Below, piece by piece: positions 18,101 through 28,300 of a stretch of DNA of 64,000 bases. A program made the position numbers and the translations under genes. How positions within the stretch are numbered: the first letter of the stretch is position 1; each line of letters starts with the position of its first letter. The stretch comes from a virus: positions 62,001 through 126,000 of IMG/VR virus record IMGVR_UViG_3300033148_004740; one strand, written 5' to 3'. The notes beneath the pieces are model-generated. The model did not search any database. It had not been told where the DNA came from and saw only the letters and a list, made by a program, of their open reading frames with translations.

Positions 18101-21035
18101 GAGCTGACGAGAGGGCCCCTTCCTGATCGGGAGCTACGAGCACAGATTTTTTTCCAGCCTCTGTAGTACGAGAGTCAGCAGCTCGAGATTTGAGCGTGTT
18201 GATGGCTGTTTTTCTAGACTCAGGGAGAGTCTTTGATACTAGCCACTCAGCCCATTTCTTTATTCTAGTAGAAACTCTATCAGCATCACGACTGGGGCCC
18301 CCAGCAACAACATCTTCACGTATCTGTCCTGCGCGATCTGGACCAATAATTGTCCCCTCATAGACCTCTGTTAGCCAATCGTCCTCAGCCTGAAAACGCT
18401 TGTCTCCTTGTACAGTTATGATTGCAGTCTTCGCAGCATTGATTACATCGTTCCCAATCAGTTTGTCTGAGCCCTCTATCTGTGGGTTGTACAAATAGAA
18501 ATCTGGATTGATCAGGCTTGCAATACCAATGTTATACAGCCCAAGGTTCTCTAGCTCATGAGTATCTTCAAGATACTGAGCTACACGATCATAACTGTCA
18601 TCCTGCTGAAGAGCGTTAACCACTTGAGAAAGAGGAAAGTCCGGATAGGCGTTGTTCCCACCGGCAGCTGTTGAAGCAGAGATAAGCTCACGGACACTTT
18701 CGAACTGCTTCAGCTCAATCAGTTCTGAGTTGAGAATGCGATCAGCTAATTCAGAGACCTTCCCAGTAAAGAGATTCATAGCCTCCTGGCCAGGACCGAG
18801 CGAAGCAATATCATGTGTCTCTTTTGTGCGATCTGCTATTAGAGTATTTAGCTGTTCTCTTTCTTCCGAAGAAAGGTCCTCTCCCTTACCAACCTTTTCC
18901 CAGAGGCCGAGAACTAAGCCAACATTCTTTTGTGGAGCTATTACTGGCTCAAAGTTAACAACACCGGCCAGACCAGCAGTTCTGACTGGGGCACTACCAA
19001 ATCCTTTCGGAGGGGGAGTTGGACCAATCTTAACCGCAGCGCGGCGTTCTTGAATAAACGGCAAGAGGTCCTCCGCTAATCTTTTCCCAGCTACTGCATT
19101 TCCATCCACAACATTAATAAGCATAAAGGCCAGATCTGCTATTGACGACTCAGTAATCAAGTTCAAATACTTTAGAACCTCCAACATAGTGAGATGTAGA
19201 TAGAGCCCATATTGTGTAGCCGAATTAGCATAAGCATCTTCGGTTCCGTCCCGGGTCCCTCCATACCTATAGGAAGAAGCAACATCCCTGTTATATAGAT
19301 GGATAGATCCTTCGTCATCTGGGGCCAAATCACCTGCTCCAATTAGAGGGAGACCAGCAAGCCCTAAGACAGGGCCTAAGGCTGCTGCTGCAACAGACCC
19401 AAGACCTGACACTCCTACTCTAGCCTTTCCTACTATTGGAAGTTTATCTGAATCTACACTGAAGCCAGACTTTGAGTTAAAACTAAAAGCATCTGAGACA
19501 AACTCGAGAGATTGACCAAGTACGTCGAGCACAGCATTCCTTAGCTGATAGCTAGAGGTAAACGATGTTCCTGCTACCAGTTTCTCTTGGGTCTCAGGGG
19601 TGACCGGGTTGTCGACCAGAGTGAAGACTGCACTGTAGGTTCCCGGTTTACCAGGAACAGTAGAGGTGCTCATGTCCTCTACAATGAATTCTTTGAGCCC
19701 ACAGAGATTAACGAGCTCGTTACGGAGACGTATGTTCCTCATACCAGCGGGGACCTGGCGCATCTTCCTTCCCTGGCTCTCTACCATGTTGTACCAGGTA
19801 GCAAGAGCTGCAATCCCGTCCTCATGAGGAGTCAGGATAGAAAGAGAGACGATACCATCTGTGCTTCCAATGTGTTGAAAGGTTGGATAACAGTGTCCGG
19901 TCATAGGAATGGTAGCAAGTGTATTCTCGAAACTGATTGAAATTCCTGTGATAATTAGACCCATGTCATCAAAGGCAAATACTTCCTCCTTCTGCATGAG
20001 TAACTTTGACTCTGCTCCTGTTCCTTCTCCCTTTGCTGCCTCCTCTAATGTGATATCTAGCCTGTCATGCCATTCAATGATTGAACCACGCTTATCTGTT
20101 GTGACGTTCCAATCTGTTCCCTCTCCTACTAGGACACCCATAGAGGCAAGCTCTTTCTCCTTGCTTGCGATCTTTCCTCTGAGAACGCTCTTCACGTCTT
20201 CAAGACGAGGGGCTTCTTCAGGGAGATCGATAAAGGAGGAAGTATTCCAGACCTCTCTTACTGGGGCTATGTTCATGTCCAGTTGTTCTTTAACCTGGAC
20301 GATGAGAGCACCGGGCATTCCAGCAAATTCACTTGTTCCAATCGCTGGAGTGAACTGTGTATACTTCACTATCTCGCTGTCCATCTCTTTGAGGGCAGCT
20401 ATGTCGCTCCTTAGAGCATTGAACATCTTCTTAGCGACTAGCATGTACTGGCTGACAAACATCTCTGTACCAGGAGTAGAGAGGTGACCCACTTCAGCGT
20501 CTCCAGGATAGGGACCGCGCATCTGCTCAGCCTTATAGAGGAGCCTCCAAGCCTTAGAATGCTTAGGGTTCCGGACGCCCTTGGGAATGAAGATGTCCTC
20601 ACGGAAGATGAAGTCGTTAGAATAAGGGAAGTAATTGAACCAGGAAAACATTAGATTCAGTGTGAGAACATTAGTATCTGAACCAGCAGCATCAACTATC
20701 TCGAGCTGCTTGAGTGCAAGAACCATGGCTTGGTCATTCTTATCGTTGGCGAGACCTAGGACACTCTTACGGATGAAAGCATTCTCAACCCAGCAGAAGG
20801 GAGTGACGCGAATCTGGGAGACAAGGTCACGTAGCTTCTTTAGCTCATCACCTTGATCAACTATCTGAATTGTGACAGCAATATCAATCTGTGAGTATTC
20901 AGAGCTCAGCTTGATAGACGAACGGGTACGCAGAGTCGACCAGTAGTTGTTACTGGAGTTCCTCATGACCCTGATGTTCTCTGGAGGAACTACAAAGTCA
21001 ATGTCGTTGATTTGGAAACTGCCGGTATCGGTCAT
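15108..21035 (-). CDS. Giant baseplate hub protein with internal M23 peptidase domain
   Basis: A 1975-residue protein. Residues 1-500 look like two copies of a tail-hub/distal-type beta domain: the first starts FQINDIDFVVPPENIRV and the second lies near 350-480. Residues about 1060-1230 are a peptidase M23 (LytM) domain, with zinc ligands H1079 and D1083 (HRGID) and H1210 and catalytic H1208 (GAHLHFEV), plus H1164 in YTHL. Residues about 1260-1450 and 1700-1850 resemble a gp27/gpD hub ring, with MLQPGIAMQLRLGY and VLNGVITDVSFS. The protein should form the tail tip and cut peptidoglycan during entry. The length is far above ordinary hubs, so it is a multi-domain fusion. Confidence 0.85.
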   Translation of the reverse strand: MTDTGSFQINDIDFVVPPENIRVMRNSSNNYWSTLRTRSSIKLSSEYSQIDIAVTIQIVDQGDELKKLRDLVSQIRVTPFCWVENAFIRKSVLGLANDKNDQAMVLALKQLEIVDAAGSDTNVLTLNLMFSWFNYFPYSNDFIFREDIFIPKGVRNPKHSKAWRLLYKAEQMRGPYPGDAEVGHLSTPGTEMFVSQYMLVAKKMFNALRSDIAALKEMDSEIVKYTQFTPAIGTSEFAGMPGALIVQVKEQLDMNIAPVREVWNTSSFIDLPEEAPRLEDVKSVLRGKIASKEKELASMGVLVGEGTDWNVTTDKRGSIIEWHDRLDITLEEAAKGEGTGAESKLLMQKEEVFAFDDMGLIITGISISFENTLATIPMTGHCYPTFQHIGSTDGIVSLSILTPHEDGIAALATWYNMVESQGRKMRQVPAGMRNIRLRNELVNLCGLKEFIVEDMSTSTVPGKPGTYSAVFTLVDNPVTPETQEKLVAGTSFTSSYQLRNAVLDVLGQSLEFVSDAFSFNSKSGFSVDSDKLPIVGKARVGVSGLGSVAAAALGPVLGLAGLPLIGAGDLAPDDEGSIHLYNRDVASSYRYGGTRDGTEDAYANSATQYGLYLHLTMLEVLKYLNLITESSIADLAFMLINVVDGNAVAGKRLAEDLLPFIQERRAAVKIGPTPPPKGFGSAPVRTAGLAGVVNFEPVIAPQKNVGLVLGLWEKVGKGEDLSSEEREQLNTLIADRTKETHDIASLGPGQEAMNLFTGKVSELADRILNSELIELKQFESVRELISASTAAGGNNAYPDFPLSQVVNALQQDDSYDRVAQYLEDTHELENLGLYNIGIASLINPDFYLYNPQIEGSDKLIGNDVINAAKTAIITVQGDKRFQAEDDWLTEVYEGTIIGPDRAGQIREDVVAGGPSRDADRVSTRIKKWAEWLVSKTLPESRKTAINTLKSRAADSRTTEAGKKSVLVAPDQEGALSSALSTLGGMALKKITLGADLYLETIKTRPQKTMTGARGAEVAQHRFGIKDTLDHLPASSYVKPPPSLDPNADPEWGWPTSESENTHISSHFGVVRGGISTAPHRGIDIVRNGGPGNTSKLLTVLAAADGKIEVIPDKYLTYNETWGEYKESQGRDPLKLREKIRLKQHDTAVTIRLIHAGGYRTVYTHLQWPDEPMIQALSKRFYESNEPVYVKKGDPLGKVGNTGYSTGAHLHFEVRANANKTSVLPPLEVLDSEFHKSPGPIVGFDPTNESLFTKSVEQLEKDLIKTQGYSIMRAYPTFKLYFIESDEGERKKYKFDDFFGYSSVVDIEVVRNKKLPADLAIIRLTNVSGVLSNRKFQGQGRETEPRKADDTLAKESLAPGAANTGLENPIASLMLQPGIAMQLRLGYDNQPDELEKVLNGVITDVSFSPSDDIIEITCQSYGIELVQNVYGDVKEFSAGWFSAGDSSTATILEEMMAAPEITHFGRWDPADPKDKSRALLTNKWEIIPTPADDNIFAPTGNSGLNGLYDNTVYKLYRATAWDVIQEMTLRHPGWIAYPVPYDDVWGARMTLFFGLPNQLYFARKPTGKEDRAYDSVSKFVDKSVDALEEVTDATKANQSLSKRVKAIVTGKAKTVDDDLREVVVNRALLQMSKDRGIIKPFRNYHVLTSTQHIIHNDIKSTSWNTFNICTVQYEDDEPSPDEKTQSLKLDEAETFTLRVDDAIPDEEKREMFASYPNCIGEEAAKRYAQSLLKESMGYGYRGSIIIIGNPRIKPYDICYVLDEYNDMFGPIEVEQVVHKFSQQHGFITEITPCMCVHVNEVTTMASMDAMGLIAEHALNKIGLRSLPGVSTGGHTVFVPGLGLPNPLAAKGLANSFAQSSESVSFGALATTLAKTAIVGAVRHNFIGTFILDKLLTRSQLAHPLRFSPLVLQGKPMLGGVPTRSNKGSFAQSVARWSSRTRATSPLYAEHLYDKINPNNWFRPQGSFSAWLTGTER

Positions 21036-21041
21036 GCGCTC

Positions 21042-24000
21042 CTACCCGAATATCTTGTCAGCCATAGTGTATGGATTGTTGCTAGACCTACTGTCCCTGA
21101 CGTTTAGATTAACAGAACTTCCACCACCCGTCATCCCCGATATAGAGGAGGCCAGGCTAGATGGAGTCACCATGAAGTTGGATCGAGCTCGAACATGTGC
21201 TCGTGTACGAGGAGGACCAGCCAAATGTACAGCATTCTGATGCATCATACCAGGGGCAGAAGGAGAACCCATCTGGGCAGAGACCTGCATATCGTCTTGC
21301 TTCATGCGACCAGCTCCCTTTCCTCTATTCAGACTCACTCGTGTCTGCATCCCTCGTCCTGAGCCTACAGTCTCATTAGGAGAAGAGAGAGCAAGGGACA
21401 GAGCGATAGCACCAGCAAGGCCATAGCCAATAGGCTTATGGTGACGGATCATCCCGCGCCCTGCCTTGCCTAGCAAGTTCTCTATCGTCCCTCGAGCCCC
21501 AACAGCTTCTCCCATTGCGTGACCACCAGAGAAGCTCACAGTCTGTAGGAACTGCTTAATCGCACCAGGCTGGAACAATCGTCCACCAGTGCCACTGATC
21601 AGCTGAGCCTTAGCGAGCTCTCCAGATTTTTCAAACTTGTGTAGTGACGACATGAGTCCCTTAGCGGTTCCCTCTACGTCAATGCCACTTAGTTTGTTTC
21701 CAAGACTAAAGCCCAAAGCCTTCTCTGCGTCACGAGCTCCAGAGATAGCCAGGTCCTGACTCAATAGCTTTTGGCCAGCGGTCCCCGGCTTAACAATCTC
21801 GTTGATCTCTCCGATTAGAGAGGTGGCATCCCGCTGAGTAAATGAGCGACGGATAGCTTCCATCTGTGCTTCAAAGGAAAGGGTCTTCTCTCCAGCAATA
21901 TGTTTACCAGAGATAGGTGTCTGTTCTAACCACTCGAGCAGGAACTGAGCATCAGCTAATTTCTTCCCTTTCATATGCTGGAGGGAAGCTCTGCGGGCTG
22001 TAGTCAATTCAGTGGAGAGGAAGGGGACCTCGCGTTGAGTAATCCCCAGCTTTGCGATATCTCCATATACGTTCTTCTCTATTTGTGCCAAGGTCATAGC
22101 CCCTGCGCTCTTCTTAGCCTTAACTAGCTGTAGCCTCATCTGATGCTGAGCATAGGCAACCTGGTATTCGTTACCAGCCATTTGGTTAAAGTGGGCCAGC
22201 TGTTTAGCTGACTTAGGGCTAACCAAGAATGCAGACAAGGCATCAGCGTCTTTATCAGCTGCCATACCTAACATAGGAGAAAGATTCATCTGGTGGACCT
22301 CTCCACCGATGTTCATGCGGACCTTCTTCTCTGCTACAGCAATACTGTCCTCGAGAGTATCTACTGCCTCAAACATTACAGGCTGTAGAGAGAAGGCCCC
22401 AATAAGTGGGTCACGAGCCACCATTCCCTGTACCTTTCCTGTGCTCTTGAACTGCTCGAACATCTCGGTAAGCTCTGAGCCATACATGCCAGTGCGTCTC
22501 ATCTCACCAAACATATTCTCGATGTGGCTCTTCGATATGCCAACAGTGTTTAGGTCAGTGGGAGTATAGTTCCCTATCTGGGAAACTGCTTTGAGGCGTC
22601 GAGAGCCAGTGACCTTTCCTCTTAGAAAGCCACCAAGGCCTTTACCAGCAGGGGCTGCTTGGCCTGCAAGCTCAGCCATTGCTTTCTTCATATAAGAGTC
22701 CATGGCCCCTGCGCCTAGATCACCAGAAGCAAAGGCTCCACCTCTCTCTGCTATACGGTGATAGACGTCAGGGAGGTAACCGGCAATCTTCCCGGTAGGT
22801 GTAGCATGCGGCTGCATAGCTGGGGTATTGACACCTGGGACAAAGACATCTGGGCGTCCCTCTCCCATCTTCATCCACCCTCCACCGCGTTCAATGAAGT
22901 TCTGGAAATCACCTCGAGAATATGGATGCTTAGAAACGTCCCAGTCAGCAGTACCAGGCATACTAATCTGGCCCTGCATAGAAGAAAGACTCTTAGTGAT
23001 ATCTTCAAAAGCAGACACTTTCTCAGGAGAGGTAATAGCAACTCGGCGAGCGAGATCATCTGCTAGTTCACTTGCAAACGGAGTGTCTCTATACGGAGCT
23101 CCTTCAAGGATATCAAACACACGAGGTTCAATATTTCCCAGGCCTCCTACGCCCTCGTGAGGTCCACCCCACGTAAGCTGAGCCCCACCAACAGCAATGC
23201 CACGGAACATTTCGCGGAAAGTCTGCGTACTGGTAACACCTGCACTGGAGGCCATTTGGTATGCTGCCTTAGCTCCAAACACTTTGGGAACAGCACCAAA
23301 GATTCGACCGAACTCCTCTCCAGTAACATTCCCGTGTCTGACAGCAAATCCCATGGCCCTCTCAACAAAAGCTTGTTGAGACTTCTGTGTACGATCCCAA
23401 GTGTGAGCAAACGACAGGGGCTTACGCATGAAGCGCTCTCCCCATGGGCCGAGATCCTTATCTAACATAGTCTGGTACATACCAGTCATGATCTGTTTGT
23501 TCAGCTTGGCCGGATCTTTTACAAGGTCATCGAAGGATGCGAGTACATCTACTGGAGCTCGCATTCCGAATCCACGGCCAGTAGAGAAACGCATCAGGTC
23601 GTCTTCAGTAAATCTAGCGAGAGCCTTTAGGTCACCAAACCACTTCTCTTGCTGACCAAGGCGACGACGATTCATCTGCCACAGTGTGACAAAGTCTCCC
23701 TTATTAACGTCTTTGAAATTCTCGATGCCCATGATGGCACCCTCTGCAGCTGAAGGGGCGGTGACCAATGCTCCAGTCTTTGCGCTCCTTCCAAGAACAG
23801 TACCTGGAGCAACAGTCTCTCCTGCACGAATTGCGTTCATTACGTCTCTGTCTACAGCAGTAAGATGAGTAGAAGTAGCATACTCTTGTTGCATGATACC
23901 TTTAACGCGAGAGCTCATAAGAGCTTCACCCTCATTAACCCCTAGTCTCTCTAACTCGCCAGCATACTTCTCTGGATCGACATAGGCTGTTGTAAGGTAA

Positions 24001-25343
24001 GGGGCAGAGGCATAAGCTTCCCGAGCTGCTGTGTCAAAGGCTCCTAGCTCAGCGACGGAGGCTGCTCGAGCTTGAGCTTCTCCTGTGTATCCCCACGCAC
24101 GAACTGCCTGTTGTGGCGACCTTCCCATTGCTGTGCGACGTGGCGTTGGGTACAAATCAGCGATGTCGAATGTTTGTGCCCGGCCCTTTGATACACCAGT
24201 TGCACCCACTCCACCAAACAGTTTCCTCTCTTCCATAATCGACATGTACTCAGCAGTCCTAGGATCTCTAGTAGAAGCTTTCCAATTGAATGGTCCCGTC
24301 TGATCAACTGCCTCTGTCGCTATTCTGATATCAACTTGCTGGCCACGAAAATCTCTGTAGCCTTGCATCCATGATGGTTCTAATCCTTCTGGCATATTGG
24401 GCAGTGTCTCTAGTTCACGGAAGATAGAAGTGCTCATCGATTTGATGGCAACATCGAGCTCACCTTGAGAACGAATGCGACCTTCTTTGAGAGCAGGCAT
24501 AATAGTTGTTTCAAATTCTCTCAGGAAATACTCATGGCGAGCCATCGACTTGTACTTGAAACCGCCTCCGTCTTGAGGCGTAGCAAGAAGAATATCAGGA
24601 GAGATATAACGAGTCTGGAGAGACTGGCCCATGAGCATGGTCCCATCACGGGTAATAGGAAGATTGAACCCTACCTCGAGCCCTCCTGCTGCTTGCCAAT
24701 GAAAACGATAGGCTTCTCCAGGAAGGCCTGGGCGTGTGATCTGTTGAGCGAGCCCCCCTGTTGCTCCAAGACCTTTTGTAATATCATTGAAATAACTAGA
24801 GACTCCGGGAATCATATCCACAGGGTTAATGGTCGAGGGCTTGAGCCTCAATTCGCGAACAGAGGAGATGTCTGGAAGGTTTCCTAGCTTGGACTGCTGC
24901 CAGCTGAGGACATCTACGTTCTCTCTGAAACGCGCGGTCACCCTCTGCATCAGGTTAGACTGGTTACGACCTACCGTCTCTCTAATAGCCGTATATACGT
25001 CCTGAGGATTCTTATAGGTTCCTAGCTTTGAGGTAAAGGACAGGAGCTTCTGCTTGGACATAGGATCTGCCGCTGCCATAGCTTGTTCCCATGCCTGTTG
25101 GGCTACCCGTGCCCCTTCCTTCTCTAGGAAGAACTTCTCCTTACCTCCCATATAGCGTAGGAAGTCAGCAACAGAAGCCTCCCCTTTAGCAGCAGAGCCT
25201 GTTCTCATAGCTCCTAGAAGAGAAGAGGTAGTACCTACTTCTGTGGTACCTGCACGGGATTGCCTTACAGCAGCCGCTACACCCGCTACAACAGGAGCAC
25301 CTATGATGGCAGACTCTAGTAGACCTGGGCCGTCATTAGCCAT
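21042..25343 (-). CDS. Giant virion protein with RNA-polymerase beta'-like motif (candidate virion RNAP) or tape-measure-like protein
   Basis: A 1433-residue protein in the tape-measure/hub interval. Residues 977-1034 read R-D-P (977-979), a beta segment, L-S-P (1021-1023), then A-D-K-D-A-D (1029-1034). This parallels the RAP...LHP...NADFDGD series of beta' subunits, where three Asp bind catalytic Mg. Residues 506-540 (AGETVAPGTVLG, TGALVTAP) resemble a sandwich-barrel module. G-G-L-G-N-I-E-P near 733-740 faintly recalls the beta C-terminal GGQRFGEME region. That order is correct for a fused beta-beta' chain. One hydrophobic helix lies near the C-terminus. The N-terminus is Ala/Gly-rich. The conserved Lys pair of the beta barrel was not found. 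It could instead be a second tape-measure-like protein. Confidence 0.5.
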   Translation of the reverse strand: MANDGPGLLESAIIGAPVVAGVAAAVRQSRAGTTEVGTTSSLLGAMRTGSAAKGEASVADFLRYMGGKEKFFLEKEGARVAQQAWEQAMAAADPMSKQKLLSFTSKLGTYKNPQDVYTAIRETVGRNQSNLMQRVTARFRENVDVLSWQQSKLGNLPDISSVRELRLKPSTINPVDMIPGVSSYFNDITKGLGATGGLAQQITRPGLPGEAYRFHWQAAGGLEVGFNLPITRDGTMLMGQSLQTRYISPDILLATPQDGGGFKYKSMARHEYFLREFETTIMPALKEGRIRSQGELDVAIKSMSTSIFRELETLPNMPEGLEPSWMQGYRDFRGQQVDIRIATEAVDQTGPFNWKASTRDPRTAEYMSIMEERKLFGGVGATGVSKGRAQTFDIADLYPTPRRTAMGRSPQQAVRAWGYTGEAQARAASVAELGAFDTAAREAYASAPYLTTAYVDPEKYAGELERLGVNEGEALMSSRVKGIMQQEYATSTHLTAVDRDVMNAIRAGETVAPGTVLGRSAKTGALVTAPSAAEGAIMGIENFKDVNKGDFVTLWQMNRRRLGQQEKWFGDLKALARFTEDDLMRFSTGRGFGMRAPVDVLASFDDLVKDPAKLNKQIMTGMYQTMLDKDLGPWGERFMRKPLSFAHTWDRTQKSQQAFVERAMGFAVRHGNVTGEEFGRIFGAVPKVFGAKAAYQMASSAGVTSTQTFREMFRGIAVGGAQLTWGGPHEGVGGLGNIEPRVFDILEGAPYRDTPFASELADDLARRVAITSPEKVSAFEDITKSLSSMQGQISMPGTADWDVSKHPYSRGDFQNFIERGGGWMKMGEGRPDVFVPGVNTPAMQPHATPTGKIAGYLPDVYHRIAERGGAFASGDLGAGAMDSYMKKAMAELAGQAAPAGKGLGGFLRGKVTGSRRLKAVSQIGNYTPTDLNTVGISKSHIENMFGEMRRTGMYGSELTEMFEQFKSTGKVQGMVARDPLIGAFSLQPVMFEAVDTLEDSIAVAEKKVRMNIGGEVHQMNLSPMLGMAADKDADALSAFLVSPKSAKQLAHFNQMAGNEYQVAYAQHQMRLQLVKAKKSAGAMTLAQIEKNVYGDIAKLGITQREVPFLSTELTTARRASLQHMKGKKLADAQFLLEWLEQTPISGKHIAGEKTLSFEAQMEAIRRSFTQRDATSLIGEINEIVKPGTAGQKLLSQDLAISGARDAEKALGFSLGNKLSGIDVEGTAKGLMSSLHKFEKSGELAKAQLISGTGGRLFQPGAIKQFLQTVSFSGGHAMGEAVGARGTIENLLGKAGRGMIRHHKPIGYGLAGAIALSLALSSPNETVGSGRGMQTRVSLNRGKGAGRMKQDDMQVSAQMGSPSAPGMMHQNAVHLAGPPRTRAHVRARSNFMVTPSSLASSISGMTGGGSSVNLNVRDSRSSNNPYTMADKIFG

Positions 25344-28300
25344 TAGAACCAGTCCCTCCTAGCTAAGCTATTGTAGTTAGGTTGTTCGTATACCTGCATT
25401 TGAACGGAATCTGTACCAGCAGGATCGAAGACTGTTCTCGTAAACACGTCTCCCTCCATCCGGTTTGTCATTAGTAACCCACTGATTCTATCATGGATTT
25501 CCCCTCGAGACAGAGTTCCCTCTCCTACAATAGGTTCAATTGCCTGATTATTAATGTAAGGCTTGTTAGCCATAGCCTGTGCTCGGCCTGGCCAGAGGTC
25601 ATACTCGTGCATATCCTCTCCCCAGTTCTGAATAACCTTTAGCTTTACGTCATCAAGGTCCACAGAAGGGTGCCACCCTACCCAGTCTGGGCCAGGAAGG
25701 GTAGATAATTGGGTCAGCAAATGGGTCTTGCGATACCAATCGCCATAGTTTTCTCCAGGTGAACGACTCTGCAGGTATGCCGAGTTCAGATCTTTGCTTG
25801 TCGGGAAGCCTTCAGTAGCAGCTTCATCGTAAATCTTGTCGATGAGCACGTCTGCTTCAGCTAATTCAGAGCCACTGAGCAGTTCATCCTTCTTCGCGCG
25901 ACGTACTTCGTCCGCAAACATGACCTTCCACTGTGCAACATACAGTGCTTTTTCGTTTCGAGGGACCATCTCAAGGATCTTGGCACGTTCAGCTTCGGTT
26001 TCTGCACCTGCAAACGCGTTGAAGTAGTCTCGATCACGTCTCGGTAGAGCTCGGAAGATGGCACTGAAGTTTCTCGTGTACGGATTCAGACCAAATAGGG
26101 TCTGGTCCTTCTGACTTTCGAACTCTCGGAGTGCTGCAGAGTCCTGATTCTCTCGAGCAATGTTAGATAGACGAGAGTATTTCACATATTTTAGGACATC
26201 AAAGTAGTCTTCGAGCTCACGACGACGTGCAATGTGACTGGGAACTCCTTCATATCCAACAGCTTGTGCCCCTAACCAGAACGATGGGCGCATGAAGTCA
26301 CGGAAAGGATGGTTCCAGAATGCATTCTCGGTTCCATAAAGCTGAGTTCTTTCATAGTGCTCAATAGCAGTACGCTGGTGAACCAGCTTAGCACCAGGAG
26401 AGATAGGTGTCATCTGGTCCAATGCAGTCTCGGCATTGTGAGACAAGGCCTCCCAGTAGCCACCGAAGTACTTTGCAAATAGGCCACTTTCTCCATCCTT
26501 GTCAGCCTTGAGTCTATTTATAGCCCCTATGATATTGGAAGAATCTTCCCCATCGTAATAAACCTTATCTCCAAAGAGCCCACCAGTAGAGGTAAGGTGC
26601 TTATATTCCTGGAACTCTACCCTAGTCTTCTTCTGCTGCAGCTGGTCCTGGGTCTGTTGGAATACCATCTCCTGACTCTCAGTCCAGCTCTCCTCCTTAC
26701 GGGCCCTATTCACCATCCTAAGATGGTCTTTATAGTTCTCTGTATAGGGAGCAACATCAGCTAGTATCTTATACTTGTGAATTAGTGGGTAGTCCTCTGG
26801 GGAAACACCTTCGAGCTCTGGGTAACGGGCCTCATAACCTCGTCCTGGGAGCCGTAGCTCGCCCTCAGGGATCTTTATATAGGGGTCACCATGTAGGAAG
26901 TCTGGAGACTTCGACCCGGGGCCTGGGAGCCATCCTGGCATCATGTTTGGAATCGGGTTGTACAGGGGGATCTGGCGACGTCTATGGGGGTACAAACGAC
27001 GGAAGGCTTCTGTAGTACCCATGAGTCCACCAAGCTCGAGGTCCCAGTAACTACGCTCAAAACCAAACATACGACGGGCACTCTCAAGCCTCTGTGTTTG
27101 GTCAAACCAGTCTGGGGTACCAGTCATCTGCTCTTTCATACTCATCATAGTAAAGCCTGGAAGACCTATCATCTCCTGTAGGCGATAGATCTGTTCACCG
27201 ACTATACCTGTTGTGTCATATGGAGTAGTGGGGACACCTCCGGGTGTCTCCCCAATCTCTGTAGCAATCCTCTGTCCGAACCTAGGAGGCTCAACTAGAG
27301 CTCCTTCTGAAGAGAGCCAGTCATCTTCGTGCATGATACGCTCAGGTTTGATAGCTCTGCCAACAGTCGCAGCAAGCAATGGTCCGACAAAGGGGACATC
27401 TTCAAGTGGCAAAGCGGAAACAGGGTATGGGCGCTCCTCATAATGTTTCTCTTCTAGGGCATAGGTGAACTCAGACTGGAACCAACGCTGGATCGGAGAC
27501 AGAGCTTCTGCGTCATCGCCCCAGATACCTTCGTTCTTTGCATCCATCCTCATGCGTGCGTACCAGTGAGGACGGAAGTAGGCAATGCGTTGTCCCTCAA
27601 AAGCTGATCGACCAAACTCCCACCAACGACCACGGCGAACAGGGACTTCCTGTGCTCCAGAGTAGATGGCTTCGAGTTCTTCAGGACTCTTCTCTGGAAT
27701 CAGAGAGCCTGGAAGGAAAGGTACGATTGATAGTGCGCCGGCAAGACCGCCGATGATACCTGCCAGCTTGACTGGACCAACCTTTCTGAACAGCTTGAAG
27801 GAGAGCTCACCTGTTCCTTCGGCAACTGGCTTCGCAATTCGACGCCAGAGATCTCCCATCTTCCCAGGGCGAGCATAGATACCAGACTCTTGAGTAAGAG
27901 AGCGACCCCACTGAGCAAGGCGAGTTTGTTTTCCATACTCAGATGCCCACTCTTCAGCTGCGGCTCGAGCTTGTACTGCAGTGGCTCCCCGGGTTTGTTC
28001 CCGAGCCATGTACCCAACCTTGAGACCATAGGCTGCGCCGGTACCGAACATGGCTCCCATCAATGGGAAGGCCATTAGTCGAGAGAAGTCTGTGCTACCA
28101 GGGGCAAGATCCTCTTGCCAATTCCTGTAGTCCTGTAGTCCAGTAGCCTGAGCAACTCGAGATGCTAGCAGGTTAGCTCTGGTGATAGCTGTGCCGGCAG
28201 CAACTGAAGTTCCCTCTTCGAGAATGGTCCCTTGAGTTAGAGCGCTCCCACTGGTCATCCAGTCCAGTGTCTGGTAACCCATGTAGGCGAGAGGAAGATA

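Noticed and set aside
19909-20487. 192-codon plus-strand open frame
   Set aside because: It is entirely antisense to the hub gene, with no ribosome site and no recognisable protein pattern. Other plus-strand frames in this window are likewise shadows.
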